A stretch of 20,985 nt of DNA from IMG/VR virus record IMGVR_UViG_3300034093_001684, positions 1-20,985 of that record; one strand, written 5' to 3'. A program made the translations under genes and the position numbers. Shown one piece after another: positions 1 through 7,543 of this stretch. This stretch comes from a virus. The notes beneath the pieces are model-generated. The model did no database searches. It was given only the letters and a program-made list of their open reading frames with translations, and had not been told where the DNA came from. Each line of letters begins with the position of its first letter. Positions within the stretch are counted from its first letter, which is position 1.

Positions 1-178
1 TTGAAGATAGAATATCAAATAATCGTATCTTACCATCCCATATACGCCGTTTAAACAATGGCATATACTCAGCACCGGGAATCATGAACGAGAAATAATC
101 TCTCAGTTCTTGTTTGACTCCCTTTTCTGTTTTTATATAGTAACGAACTTCGTCTACAGATTCAACTTCTACATCCAC
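1..178 (-). CDS. uvsW: UvsW-like DNA/RNA helicase, N-terminal part (runs off left edge)
   Basis: This is the first 59 codons of a gene leaving the window on the left. In T4, UvsW is a superfamily 2 helicase that unwinds branched DNA and R-loops and moves replication from origin-dependent to recombination-dependent initiation. What is visible matches the small N-terminal domain of T4 UvsW: a 'RDYFSF' stretch followed about 15 residues later by 'WDGKIRLFD', corresponding to RDFFSF and WDGRIRLLD in T4. The helicase motifs lie outside the window. The only in-frame start after the upstream stop is GTG at 176-178. It has no clear Shine-Dalgarno site and lies 18 nt after the uvsY stop, so translation may be coupled to uvsY. 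The start is less certain than the identity. Confidence 0.85.
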   Translation of the reverse strand, partial: MDVEVESVDEVRYYIKTEKGVKQELRDYFSFMIPGAEYMPLFKRRIWDGKIRLFDILSS

Positions 179-196
179 TCGATATTTATGGTAAGA

Positions 197-634
197 TTAC
201 ACAATGCCCTGAGTCATCTTAAACCAGTCAATAGCGGACTTAATAGAGAAGTTTCTATTATTGAGAACTTTTAAAAATTCTTCAACCATCTTAACCTTAA
301 CTTCAATGACAGCAATTTTTAATTTTAGTTCAATGACCTTTGGATCAGCCTCTATGAACTTTTCTACATCTGTCTTTAGTAGGGTTAATCCATTTGGATC
401 TTCTCCCCAGTCTTCTAATTCTTCGCGACTAGCCTTACCAGTAAAGATCTTCCACTTACGAAGTTTAAGAATTGCTAGGTCATTTACCTGCTTAGAGAGA
501 ATCAGTTTAAAATCGGCATGAAGGCACAGGTACTTACTATGCAGTTGAGGAGTTCTGATAGCCTCATTTCCTAGTTCTGAGGAGTCAACCAATGCATCTT
601 TAGAAATATTAAGTTTAAGGTCTTCTAGATTCAT
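197..634 (-). CDS. uvsY: UvsY recombination mediator protein
   Basis: UvsY loads the UvsX recombinase onto gp32-coated single-stranded DNA during phage recombination and recombination-dependent replication. The product is 145 aa against 137 in T4. Its N-terminus (MNLEDLKLNISKDALVDSS) lines up with T4 UvsY (MRLEDLQEELKKDVFIDST), and the 'LHSKYL' (T4 LYSKWL) and C-terminal 'RNFSIKSAIDW' (T4 RGFAIKHIQDM) stretches also match. The middle is charged and probably helical. It is followed in the same direction by uvsW. The ATG at 632-634 lies exactly six bases after a TATACT -10 box, so the transcript is predicted to begin at or very near the start codon. No Shine-Dalgarno site precedes the gene. Confidence 0.9.
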   Translation of the reverse strand: MNLEDLKLNISKDALVDSSELGNEAIRTPQLHSKYLCLHADFKLILSKQVNDLAILKLRKWKIFTGKASREELEDWGEDPNGLTLLKTDVEKFIEADPKVIELKLKIAVIEVKVKMVEEFLKVLNNRNFSIKSAIDWFKMTQGIV

Positions 635-640
635 AAAGAC

Positions 641-668
641 AGTATAGTAGAAGTCAAGAAAATGTCAA
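641..668 (-). promoter_or_regulatory. Sigma70-like promoter for uvsY-uvsW
   Basis: On the minus strand a perfect -35 box TTGACA (663-668) is followed by a 16-bp spacer and the -10 box TATACT (641-646). Six bases then separate the -10 from the uvsY ATG at 634, putting the predicted +1 on the start codon. The same N16/N6 geometry recurs at gp55 and at the ORF starting at 16223. Box identity is read directly; activity is inferred. Confidence 0.7.
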
Positions 669-675
669 CTAAATA
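669..675 (+). promoter_or_regulatory. CTAAATA motif, possible late-type promoter element
   Basis: CTAAATA resembles the T4 late -10 element TATAAATA recognised by gp55-RNA polymerase. Here it lies exactly between the two divergent TTGACA boxes and points toward the glycan island. By analogy with T4, transcription would start about six bases downstream, near 681. The motif is short and the DNA AT-rich, so this is the weakest of the four intergenic copies. Confidence 0.25.
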
Positions 676-677
676 AC

Positions 678-705
678 TTGACATCTTTATAAGTTGTATT
701 ATATT
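678..705 (+). promoter_or_regulatory. Sigma70-like promoter for the glycan island
   Basis: A perfect -35 box TTGACA (678-683), a 16-bp spacer and TATATT (700-705) precede the first island gene. The predicted +1 is near 712, so the mRNA would begin with the bases GAGG (712-715), the likely Shine-Dalgarno sequence for the ATG at 720. It is back-to-back with the uvsY promoter: the two -35 boxes form an inverted repeat TGTCAA-N9-TTGACA. Confidence 0.7.
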
Positions 706-719
706 TAACATGAGGTTTT

Positions 720-1388
720 ATGTCCAAATTAATTATTAAATTTCCAACAAGAAACAGACCAGAAAAATTTAAACAGGTATTACAGCTCTATATTGATGGG
801 CTTTCTAATAAACATGAAGTAAAATTTGTAATTACTATGGATAATGATGATTTATCTATGAATAATGAAGATATGAAATCATGGTTAGATGCTTTGCCAG
901 TAAACATCAAATACAATTATGGCAATTCAAAATCAAAAATTGAAGCCGTAAATGCCGATTTAGAAAATGAAGATGGTGATGTTTTATTACTTGCATCTGA
1001 TGATATGTTTCCTCAACTTCAAAATTATGATGATATAATTTTTGAAAGTTATAAGGAGTGTTTTCCAGATTTTAATGGTGCAATTAAATTCCATGATGGT
1101 TTACGTAATGACAATTTAATGACTTTATGTGTTATGGGTTGGAAATTGTATAAAGAATTTGGATACATTTACAATCCCGAATATCTTTCAGTCTATGCAG
1201 ATAACGAACAAACAATTGTTTTACAAAAAATGAATAAGTTCGCTGTATCACCATTATGCATCATTAGCCATAACTGGACCTCAGAACCGTGGGATGAACT
1301 GCATGCGCGCAATGAAAATGGTGACATGTATTCTAAAGATAGACTCGTTTTTGAAAAACGAATGAAAGAAATTCTTACATCTATATGA
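720..1388 (+). CDS. GT-A fold glycosyltransferase-like protein (GT2-like)
   Basis: This 222-aa protein looks like a short nucleotide-sugar-dependent glycosyltransferase with a GT-A fold. The N-terminus has a beta-strand followed by 'PTRNRP' (residues 9-14), as in GT2-type enzymes. 'NSKSKIEAVN' (69-78) resembles the segment contacting the nucleotide in this fold, and 'LLASDDM' (90-96) supplies a D-D pair at the usual metal/nucleotide-binding position. There is no signal peptide or membrane segment, so it should act in the cytoplasm. It is the first gene of the island, directly behind the promoter at 678-705, with GAGG four bases before the ATG. Its end overlaps the next gene by 4 bp (ATGA). 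Donor and acceptor cannot be inferred. Confidence 0.7.
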   Translation: MSKLIIKFPTRNRPEKFKQVLQLYIDGLSNKHEVKFVITMDNDDLSMNNEDMKSWLDALPVNIKYNYGNSKSKIEAVNADLENEDGDVLLLASDDMFPQLQNYDDIIFESYKECFPDFNGAIKFHDGLRNDNLMTLCVMGWKLYKEFGYIYNPEYLSVYADNEQTIVLQKMNKFAVSPLCIISHNWTSEPWDELHARNENGDMYSKDRLVFEKRMKEILTSI

Positions 1389-2062
1389 AATATTTAACTT
1401 ATTTAAATAGTGGTTGCAAAAGTATTTGTGATAACATGCTATTATCTTCTGAAAAAGTAGGAATAGATAAATCTCAATTTATTATTGTTGCCTTTGATAG
1501 ACGCATTTACAACTATTATCTTGATAAAGGCTATTTTGTTGATTTATATGCCGAAGAATCAGAAGAACCTTATTTTAATTGGACGTGGGATAAAAATTCT
1601 AAATTTAGAAATTTAGTAAAAAATAAATGGCAAATAATTAAAAAATATTACAGTAGTAATAAAAACTTAATGTGGTTGGACACCGATGTAGTTTTTATTA
1701 AAAATCCTGAAATATATTTAAAGGAAATGACGTTACCAACGTTTCAGATTGATTATCCTGTAAAGTGTGCATGTACAGGATTAATGTATTTTCCAGAACA
1801 CAATTTATCAGAAAAAATTATTAATGATCTTGGTTTACAAAATACAGAAGATGATCAAATAGTTTGTAATAATTATCTTACTCAACAATTATCTAAAAAT
1901 GATGTTGATTATTTTAATTTAAATTATTTCCCAAATGGGGGATATTTTTATGATGCAAAAGGTACAGATCTTGAAAGTACTGTTATGCTGCATTGCAATT
2001 ATATAGTTGGTCTAGAAAACAAAATAAATAGATTGAAAGAAACTGGAGTTTGGTATCTGTGA
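1385..2062 (+). CDS. Nucleotide-diphospho-sugar transferase family protein (DxD)
   Basis: A 225-aa GT-A type glycosyltransferase resembling the nucleotide-diphospho-sugar transferase (GT77-like) group. The core is 'MWLDTDVVFIKNP' (residues 96-108), with the metal-binding D-T-D at 99-101. A second acidic segment 'EDDQIVCNNYL' sits in the C-terminal half, where these enzymes carry an acceptor-side D-D-Q. The N-terminal 'TYLNSG' and 'IIVAFDR' strands fit the first half of the Rossmann-like fold. No membrane segment is seen. The ATG overlaps the stop of the preceding gene (ATGA), and its own TGA overlaps the GTG start of the next gene, which suggests translational coupling. The specific sugar is unknown. 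Confidence 0.7.
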   Translation: MKYLTYLNSGCKSICDNMLLSSEKVGIDKSQFIIVAFDRRIYNYYLDKGYFVDLYAEESEEPYFNWTWDKNSKFRNLVKNKWQIIKKYYSSNKNLMWLDTDVVFIKNPEIYLKEMTLPTFQIDYPVKCACTGLMYFPEHNLSEKIINDLGLQNTEDDQIVCNNYLTQQLSKNDVDYFNLNYFPNGGYFYDAKGTDLESTVMLHCNYIVGLENKINRLKETGVWYL

Positions 2063-2907
2063 TTCATACTCGTAATGATTTGAGACCGGTTCCAACATAT
2101 CCCGTGTATCCACCATATCATATTGGTGATTATATAGAGGATTTCTTTTATAAAAAATTTATAGAAGAAAGCCCTACTGTAGCTAGAGATTATATTGCAC
2201 TAAGTTGGACTACATTATATTGTCAGAATCAAGATCCGGGAATTCAAAGTTTTTTAAATTCTTTGGATCAATCTAAATCATACTTTACTGTATGTCAACA
2301 TGATGACGCACCAAGACATTCATTGCCACCAGATACTTTGATCTTTTCTCTATCTCAATCACAATGTAACCCTAAAAACTTAAATCCGATTCCTATCCCG
2401 GCAACATGTTCAAGCATATTTGTGCCAGAGGAAATTCCCAATAAAGATATATTTGCATCATTTGTAGGTTCTAACACACATCAAATTAGAATGGATCTTT
2501 ATAATTTGTGTAGAACCCAACCAAATTATTATTTTTCAGGACAACAATGGAATCCAGTGGTACCTCAATCAAAATTAAATGAATTAACTAATATTATGAT
2601 TAGAAGTAAATTCGCTTTGTGTCCTAGAGGATATGGAAACACAAGTTTTAGAATGTATGAAGCCATGCAACTGGGTGCAGTTCCAGTTTATATAAGTGAC
2701 GATTTCTTTTTACCTTGGTCAGATGAATTAAATTGGAATGAATTTTGTGTTATTGTAGATTCAAAAAATTTAAAAGACTTGCCTTCTATTTTAAACAATA
2801 TTCCAGAAGAACAAATAAATAAAATGGCAAACAAAGCAAAAGAAGTTTATTCAGAGTATTTTACTTTGGATGCAACTTATAGAAATATTGTAAAAAGGAT
2901 AAAATGA
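2059..2907 (+). CDS. Exostosin-family (GT47-like) glycosyltransferase
   Basis: A 282-aa protein with the exostosin-type GT-B C-terminal signature: 'FALCPRGYGNTSFRMYEAM' at about residues 185-203, then 'GAVPVYISD'. In exostosins this region binds the nucleotide sugar. The N-terminal half contains 'FASFVGSNTHQIR', also typical of the family. I place the start at GTG 2059, which gives a 4-bp GTGA overlap with the preceding gene and a GGAG about 11 bases upstream. A TTG at 2050 would add three residues but sits only two bases from that GGAG. The 3' end overlaps the next ATG by 4 bp. It is probably a soluble cytoplasmic enzyme of the island pathway with unknown linkage specificity. Confidence 0.75.
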   Translation: MIHTRNDLRPVPTYPVYPPYHIGDYIEDFFYKKFIEESPTVARDYIALSWTTLYCQNQDPGIQSFLNSLDQSKSYFTVCQHDDAPRHSLPPDTLIFSLSQSQCNPKNLNPIPIPATCSSIFVPEEIPNKDIFASFVGSNTHQIRMDLYNLCRTQPNYYFSGQQWNPVVPQSKLNELTNIMIRSKFALCPRGYGNTSFRMYEAMQLGAVPVYISDDFFLPWSDELNWNEFCVIVDSKNLKDLPSILNNIPEEQINKMANKAKEVYSEYFTLDATYRNIVKRIK

Positions 2908-3626
2908 AAAAAATATTATTTGTTATTGCAAATTATAAAGATAGCCGTCAAGAGTTCTTTGAAACAAACTTTTCTCCAAGAAATCAAAAATTTGCAGATA
3001 TGCATGGATATGAATATATTGTAAGTAAAGGTGGAGATCTTTTTAGAGATAATCCTACTTGGTGGAAATTTACTTTAGTCAAAGAAATGATCGATAATGG
3101 AACCTTAAAGGATGGTGATGAATTACTGCATCTTGATGCAGACATGCGTATCGATAAGTTTGAAAATGATTATCCATGTGATAAATCATTTTCCATTTGT
3201 ATTGATAATGGAAATTCATTTTGTATGGGATCATATAAAATGAAAATCAATGATTGGTCTAAAGCATTAGTTAATAATATTTTAGATGAATCTTTATGGC
3301 AAAAATGCAAAGATACTTCACACTGGAAATCTTTTAGAGAACAAGCAGCATTTTATACCTTGTGTGGTATTATTCCTCATAGTTGGATTTCATTTTTGAC
3401 TATAAAAGACTATGGGTGGCATCAAAATAAAACCGAAGATACAAAGTATTCGATAGAAGACTTATACAATAATATACAAGTTTTAGGTCCAGAATGGAAT
3501 ACAACATTGTTGGCTGAAGAACATGATTTGATTGGACCTATGTTAATGCAATATAACATAACAAGGTCCAAAAAAGAAGATACCATTATAAGACATTTTG
3601 CTGGTGGTCAACAATGGAGAATGTAA
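2904..3626 (+). CDS. GT34-like (galactosyl/mannosyl) glycosyltransferase
   Basis: A 240-aa GT-A enzyme resembling the GT34 (GMA12/MNN10) group. 'PTWWKFTLVKEMI' (residues 51-63) corresponds to the family's tryptophan-rich helix before the DxD, and 'ELLHLDADMRI' (73-83) carries the metal-binding D-A-D (78-80). The C-terminal 'IIRHFAGGQQWRM' matches the histidine-containing end motif of this fold. The N-terminal 'ILFVIANYKDSRQEF' is a strand-loop typical of these proteins, not a signal peptide. The start overlaps the upstream gene by ATGA. The stop TAA shares its last base with the next ATG. Donor sugar and acceptor are not predictable. Confidence 0.7.
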   Translation: MKKILFVIANYKDSRQEFFETNFSPRNQKFADMHGYEYIVSKGGDLFRDNPTWWKFTLVKEMIDNGTLKDGDELLHLDADMRIDKFENDYPCDKSFSICIDNGNSFCMGSYKMKINDWSKALVNNILDESLWQKCKDTSHWKSFREQAAFYTLCGIIPHSWISFLTIKDYGWHQNKTEDTKYSIEDLYNNIQVLGPEWNTTLLAEEHDLIGPMLMQYNITRSKKEDTIIRHFAGGQQWRM

Positions 3627-4615
3627 TGAAAATTTTATATATAACAACTGACGAAAATAATAATTTACATAAACCAGATCGCTCTCAGGGTGATTATATG
3701 GAAAATTTAATTTTACTTGGTTTGAGAAAAATTCTTAAAGAAAACTGTGTAGATTATCCAAGAAAAAAAATATTGTATAATGATTTTTCCACAGTATCAA
3801 AAGATTCATTGCATGGAAAAGGATTTTCTCTTTATTATGAACCTATGGAAGACATTCCAGATCATTGTAGAGATTTAAATAATCAAACCTTTGATGTTAT
3901 TTTATATGGAACTGCATTCGCATGGGGAATGCAAGATCTTCCAGAATTAGAAAAAAATTGTAAGTTAAAATTTTATATTGATGGTCATGATTTATATGGA
4001 CATGCTACTGCTGGAAATTATATTAGATACAATGGAGAAGTATTAATAGGAAATCAAGCAAAACCATCATTTAAAGAACAGCTTATTTTGGAAGAATCGC
4101 ATGTTTATCCAACTGGAGTTGGTTTACCTGAGAGCCGAATTTTGCCAATTGATTTAAATAAAAAATGTCAATTATATCAAAAAGCATATCCAAGAATGGC
4201 AAATTTTGAAATACCAAATGAAGCCAATAGAGCCCATCATATTTTTACCAATGAGGAAGACTATTATGAAGATATGTCAAAATCATGGTTTGGTTTATCT
4301 TGCAGACGCGGTGGATGGGATGCAATGAGAAATTATGAAATCATCGCAGCTGGGTCTGTTTTGCTTTTTAGAGACCATTATTTAAAACCAAGATACTGTT
4401 CTCCCGGAGATTGCCCAGCAATTTCATATTCCACAAAAGAAGAATTGCATCAAATAATGTCAACGTTAATTGTTGATAATAAACCTACAGATGCCTATAT
4501 AAATAAACTGAGAGAACAACGTGATTGGTTGTTAAATAATGGAACTGAGATTGCAAGAGCAAAGTATATTTTAAGTATATTGGAGAAATATGTCACCGGT
4601 GAAATTAAATATTAA
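3626..4615 (+). CDS. GT-B-like glycosyltransferase
   Basis: A 329-aa protein from ATG 3626, which has GGAG at 3616-3619 and a 1-bp TAATG overlap with the previous stop. An ATG at 3614 would add four residues but lies upstream of that site. The N-terminal 'MKILYITTDENN' looks like the first strand of a GT-B domain. 'FYIDGHDLYGH' (about 116-126) and the C-terminal 'SCRRGGWDAMRNYE' (225-238), followed by 'IIAAGSVLLFRD', resemble the nucleotide-sugar-binding loop of GT4/GT1-like enzymes in which a G-x-W/E-x-E region precedes 'AAG'. There is no transmembrane helix. Family assignment is less certain than for its neighbours; membership of the glycan pathway rests partly on context. Confidence 0.6.
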   Translation: MKILYITTDENNNLHKPDRSQGDYMENLILLGLRKILKENCVDYPRKKILYNDFSTVSKDSLHGKGFSLYYEPMEDIPDHCRDLNNQTFDVILYGTAFAWGMQDLPELEKNCKLKFYIDGHDLYGHATAGNYIRYNGEVLIGNQAKPSFKEQLILEESHVYPTGVGLPESRILPIDLNKKCQLYQKAYPRMANFEIPNEANRAHHIFTNEEDYYEDMSKSWFGLSCRRGGWDAMRNYEIIAAGSVLLFRDHYLKPRYCSPGDCPAISYSTKEELHQIMSTLIVDNKPTDAYINKLREQRDWLLNNGTEIARAKYILSILEKYVTGEIKY

Positions 4616-5345
4616 TGAGTTTACAATTTGTTTGCATTGTGGGTGTAATAGAGACTTAGTAAATAATCAAATGCAGGCTCTTAAGCCTCTTGAATCAATT
4701 TATAAAGTACATTGGAATAATCGAATAGATCGTTATCCTAAAATGTACCCAACATATTCTCAATTAATAAACCATTCTGTTGTTACATCACCCACAGAAT
4801 GGGTTATATTAATAAATGACAGATGCTCACCCAAACCAGAAGAAATACAAAAAATGATAAATCTTCTGGAAAATGGATTTGCATGTGTATTGTTTTATGG
4901 TGTGGGATTCATGGGATTTTCAAAAGAACTTATCAGGCAAATAGGATGGTGGGATGAAAGATTTATACAGGGATGGGAGGATAGAGATTGGGTGTGGAGA
5001 TTACAAATAAATGATATTGCGCTATACGAGAGCTGTGAAGCACTATATGATTATAGTTGGAGATCACCATTAAATCATCCTCCCGGACAATGTAGAGAAG
5101 AGCATTTAAAATTAAAATATCATTTTGATTCAAATATGGTTTATGTAAATTTACCGGAAGAAAAATATCAACATTGGGATTTATTTAATGGTGATTCAAA
5201 AGAAGAAATAAAAAATACATGGATGAAATGGAATGATTCTGTATTAAATTTAGGATATAGTAAAATTGGGGGTGGAATGGCAGGATCGGAATATTTTAAA
5301 AATAGAAAGATAATAAAAACTTATGAAAATGTTAAAAATAACTGA
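4590..5345 (+). CDS. GT2/GT7-like glycosyltransferase
   Basis: A 251-aa protein. 'INDRCSP' (75-81) sits at the usual DxD-like position. 'GFMGFSKELIRQIGWWDERF' (106-125), followed by 'GWEDRDWVWRL' (128-138), is the hallmark acceptor-binding and catalytic helix of GT2/GT7 C-terminal domains (the WWDERF...GWEDxD pattern). The start ATG 4590 has GGAG at 4582-4585 and overlaps the previous gene by 26 bp; a GTG at 4599 is an alternative. The gene overlaps the next by 23 bp. It is soluble by inspection. It probably adds a hexose or HexNAc in the island pathway, but specificity cannot be read. Confidence 0.7.
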   Translation: MSPVKLNINEFTICLHCGCNRDLVNNQMQALKPLESIYKVHWNNRIDRYPKMYPTYSQLINHSVVTSPTEWVILINDRCSPKPEEIQKMINLLENGFACVLFYGVGFMGFSKELIRQIGWWDERFIQGWEDRDWVWRLQINDIALYESCEALYDYSWRSPLNHPPGQCREEHLKLKYHFDSNMVYVNLPEEKYQHWDLFNGDSKEEIKNTWMKWNDSVLNLGYSKIGGGMAGSEYFKNRKIIKTYENVKNN

Positions 5346-5946
5346 TCAGTTAACCATGGTTGATGAAAATCATTTGGGTGGATTTATAATTGAAAATGAT
5401 CCAGCAACATTTACACCAAAACTATGGGAATATTTATGTATAAATTATAATATTAAACAAATAGTTGATGTTGGATGTGGTATGGGATATGCTATTAAAG
5501 AATTTTTAAAATATTCTGATGATGTTATTGGCATAGATGGTTCAGAATATGTAAAAAATAATAGTTCATTGAAACAAAATATTATTTTTCATGATTTTAC
5601 AAAAGAAAAATTTGTTGCAAATAAAATATATGATTTAGCATGGTCATCTGAATTTTTAGAACATGTAGAAGAAAAATACATGGATAATTATTTTTCCATT
5701 TTTATGAAATCACAATACTGCGCTGTTACATATGCTGATAAAGGACAGTCTGGGCATCACCATGTAAATTGCAAAGACAAAGATTATTGGATTAACAAAT
5801 TTAAAGAATATGGATTTGAATTTTTAAAAAATGATACAGAAATTTTAAAAAACAAAGCATACGAAGATGCACTGATTTATAACCCGTTATATAACGACAA
5901 CCATTTTTATAATAGAGGTTTATTTTTTAAGAATAATAACCTATGA
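5323..5946 (+). CDS. Class I SAM-dependent methyltransferase
   Basis: A 207-aa Rossmann-fold methyltransferase. Motif I is 'VDVGCGMGY' (residues 48-56), binding SAM. The acidic end of strand 2 is 'VIGIDGS' (68-74), and 'WSSEFLEHVEE' is the motif IV/post-IV segment common in small-molecule methyltransferases. The histidine-rich 'SGHHHVNC' that follows may contribute to the active site. Placed inside the glycosyltransferase cluster, it most likely methylates a sugar or glycan intermediate; this is inferred from context only. ATG 5323 overlaps the upstream gene by 23 bp (ATG 5329 is also possible), and its own stop overlaps the next start (ATGA). Confidence 0.75.
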   Translation: MKMLKITDQLTMVDENHLGGFIIENDPATFTPKLWEYLCINYNIKQIVDVGCGMGYAIKEFLKYSDDVIGIDGSEYVKNNSSLKQNIIFHDFTKEKFVANKIYDLAWSSEFLEHVEEKYMDNYFSIFMKSQYCAVTYADKGQSGHHHVNCKDKDYWINKFKEYGFEFLKNDTEILKNKAYEDALIYNPLYNDNHFYNRGLFFKNNNL

Positions 5947-6920
5947 ACAATAATAAAAATATTTTAATAACAGGTGGGCTTGGTTTTATCGGAACTCATT
6001 GTATAGAACAATGGAAATCTCTTGGATGGAAGGTATGGATAATAGATAACCTATCTTCCAATGCTATTGAAAGTACACATGAATTGGCTGCTGACTCTGA
6101 AGTAATCATATCTGATATTTTAAAAGTTGATTGGGAATCGTTACCCAAATTCGATTTGATCTTGCATTTAGCCTCTCCTGTTGGTCCTGTAGGTGTATTA
6201 AAACACTCAGGAACAATGGCAAGAATAATTTTAGATGATATCTATTGGGCAATAGATGGTGCAAATAAGAATAATTGTCCATTAATTTTTATATCTACTT
6301 CCGAAATTTATGGGTATAGAGAACATAAAAGTTATCTTGAAGAGAAAGATGATAAGGTTTTGCATGGTGAAGTTACAGTACGAAATGAATATGCTACTGC
6401 AAAATTGTTATCCGAAATTGTATTATCTAACCATGCTAAGATAAATTCTTCATTCAAATATCAAATTGTCAGACCATTTAATGTTACAGGAAAATATCAA
6501 CTTCCAGATGGGGGATTTGTTTTGCCACGATTTGTGGAGCAGGCATTAAAGAATGAAGATATAACTGTGTACTATTCTGGACAACAACTCAGAGCATTTA
6601 CATGGGTTAAAGATATTGTAAATGGAATATACCTTGCATCCACAGCACCAGAGCATTTATGGAATCAGGAATGGAATATAGGAAATGAATTGAATGAACA
6701 GACTATTATATATCTTGCAGAAACAGTTAAAAAACTCACATTCAGTACATCAAAAATAATTCATATTGATCCAAAAGAATTGCATGGTCCTCTGTTTTCA
6801 GAAGCACCAGAAAAAATTCCAAATAGTGAAAAAATTAAAACACAACTTGGTTGGAAACCAACTAAATATGTTGACGATGTTATTCGAGAAGTGATTGATT
6901 TTTATAAAGAAAAAAGATAA
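5943..6920 (+). CDS. NAD-dependent sugar epimerase/dehydratase (extended SDR)
   Basis: A 325-aa extended short-chain dehydrogenase acting on nucleotide sugars. It has the NAD-binding 'GGLGFIG' (residues 11-17), the acidic end of strand 2 'IIDNLSS', a 'STSEIYG' strand supplying the catalytic Ser/Thr, and the catalytic pair Tyr150-x-x-x-Lys154 ('YATAK'). 'RPFNVTGKYQ' and 'VLPRFVEQAL' are typical substrate-domain motifs. The pattern is closest to UDP-glucuronate decarboxylase or NDP-hexose 4,6-dehydratase-like SDRs, but the exact reaction is not decidable by eye. It overlaps the previous gene by ATGA and the next by one base. It likely supplies or modifies the sugar donor used by the neighbouring glycosyltransferases. 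Confidence 0.8.
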   Translation: MNNNKNILITGGLGFIGTHCIEQWKSLGWKVWIIDNLSSNAIESTHELAADSEVIISDILKVDWESLPKFDLILHLASPVGPVGVLKHSGTMARIILDDIYWAIDGANKNNCPLIFISTSEIYGYREHKSYLEEKDDKVLHGEVTVRNEYATAKLLSEIVLSNHAKINSSFKYQIVRPFNVTGKYQLPDGGFVLPRFVEQALKNEDITVYYSGQQLRAFTWVKDIVNGIYLASTAPEHLWNQEWNIGNELNEQTIIYLAETVKKLTFSTSKIIHIDPKELHGPLFSEAPEKIPNSEKIKTQLGWKPTKYVDDVIREVIDFYKEKR

Positions 6921-7528
6921 TGACTAGATTACAAGAAATTTTATCAACTATACAAAATGGATTCTTTTTTGAAGCTGGAGCAAATGATGGAGTTGAAGAA
7001 AGTAATACACATTTTTTAGAATTAAATGGGTGGCAGGGTATTTTAGTTGAACCAAATCCATCAAAATATTATCAATGTTCTTTAAATCGAAAAGCCCAAT
7101 CAATACATGGTGCTCTTGTATCAAATACGTATAATGAGCCAACTGTAAAGGGAAATTTTTTAAGAACAGATCGAAATAGTTTAATGTGTTCAATATTTGA
7201 TATTCCTGATTATTTTACAGAACATCAAAAACAAGAAATTTATGGTAAAATAAATGAAGGTGCAGTTGAAGTTCCTGCATTGACATTAGAATATATTTTT
7301 GATACAAATAATGTTAAACATGTAGATTTTTTGTCGTTAGATTTAGAAGGCTATGAAGTTGCAGCACTTTCTGGTTTAAATTTTAATAAAATAAAACCCA
7401 AATATATTTTAATAGAAACAGCAAATAATCCAGATTATCAGCAGTATACTTTAGAGTTTTTGTCTAATAAAGGCTACAGCTATTTTGAAAAAATTTCCGG
7501 TAATGATGATCTTTTTATATTAGAATAA
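6920..7528 (+). CDS. FkbM-family methyltransferase
   Basis: A 202-aa protein with the FkbM-type SAM-dependent methyltransferase layout: 'FEAGANDG' (17-24) as motif I, 'ILVEPNPSKY' (41-50) as the strand-2 acidic motif, and 'LSLDLEGYEVAAL' (138-150), the family's D-x-E-G-x-E signature. FkbM proteins are typically O-methyltransferases and are common in phage and bacterial glycan clusters, where they cap sugars. The ATG shares one base with the preceding TAA. It is one of two FkbM-like genes in the island; the other is at 11879. The acceptor is unknown but is probably a hydroxyl on the island's sugar. Confidence 0.8.
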   Translation: MTRLQEILSTIQNGFFFEAGANDGVEESNTHFLELNGWQGILVEPNPSKYYQCSLNRKAQSIHGALVSNTYNEPTVKGNFLRTDRNSLMCSIFDIPDYFTEHQKQEIYGKINEGAVEVPALTLEYIFDTNNVKHVDFLSLDLEGYEVAALSGLNFNKIKPKYILIETANNPDYQQYTLEFLSNKGYSYFEKISGNDDLFILE

Positions 7529-7543
7529 AAATATGAGTAATAT

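Noticed and set aside
176-199. Programmed stop readthrough giving a UvsY-UvsW fusion (uvsW lies in the same frame after the uvsY stop)
   Set aside because: The two are separate proteins in T4, a GTG start is available, and no readthrough signal is evident.
261-521. Open frame on the plus strand opposite uvsY
   Set aside because: It lies wholly within uvsY, which matches T4 UvsY; the plus-strand translation is low-complexity Ser/Phe-rich with no family resemblance.
709-740. ATG at 709-711 closer to the -10 box as the start of the first island gene
   Set aside because: It is in another frame and meets a stop after a few codons; ATG 720 opens the 222-aa frame and has GAGG upstream.
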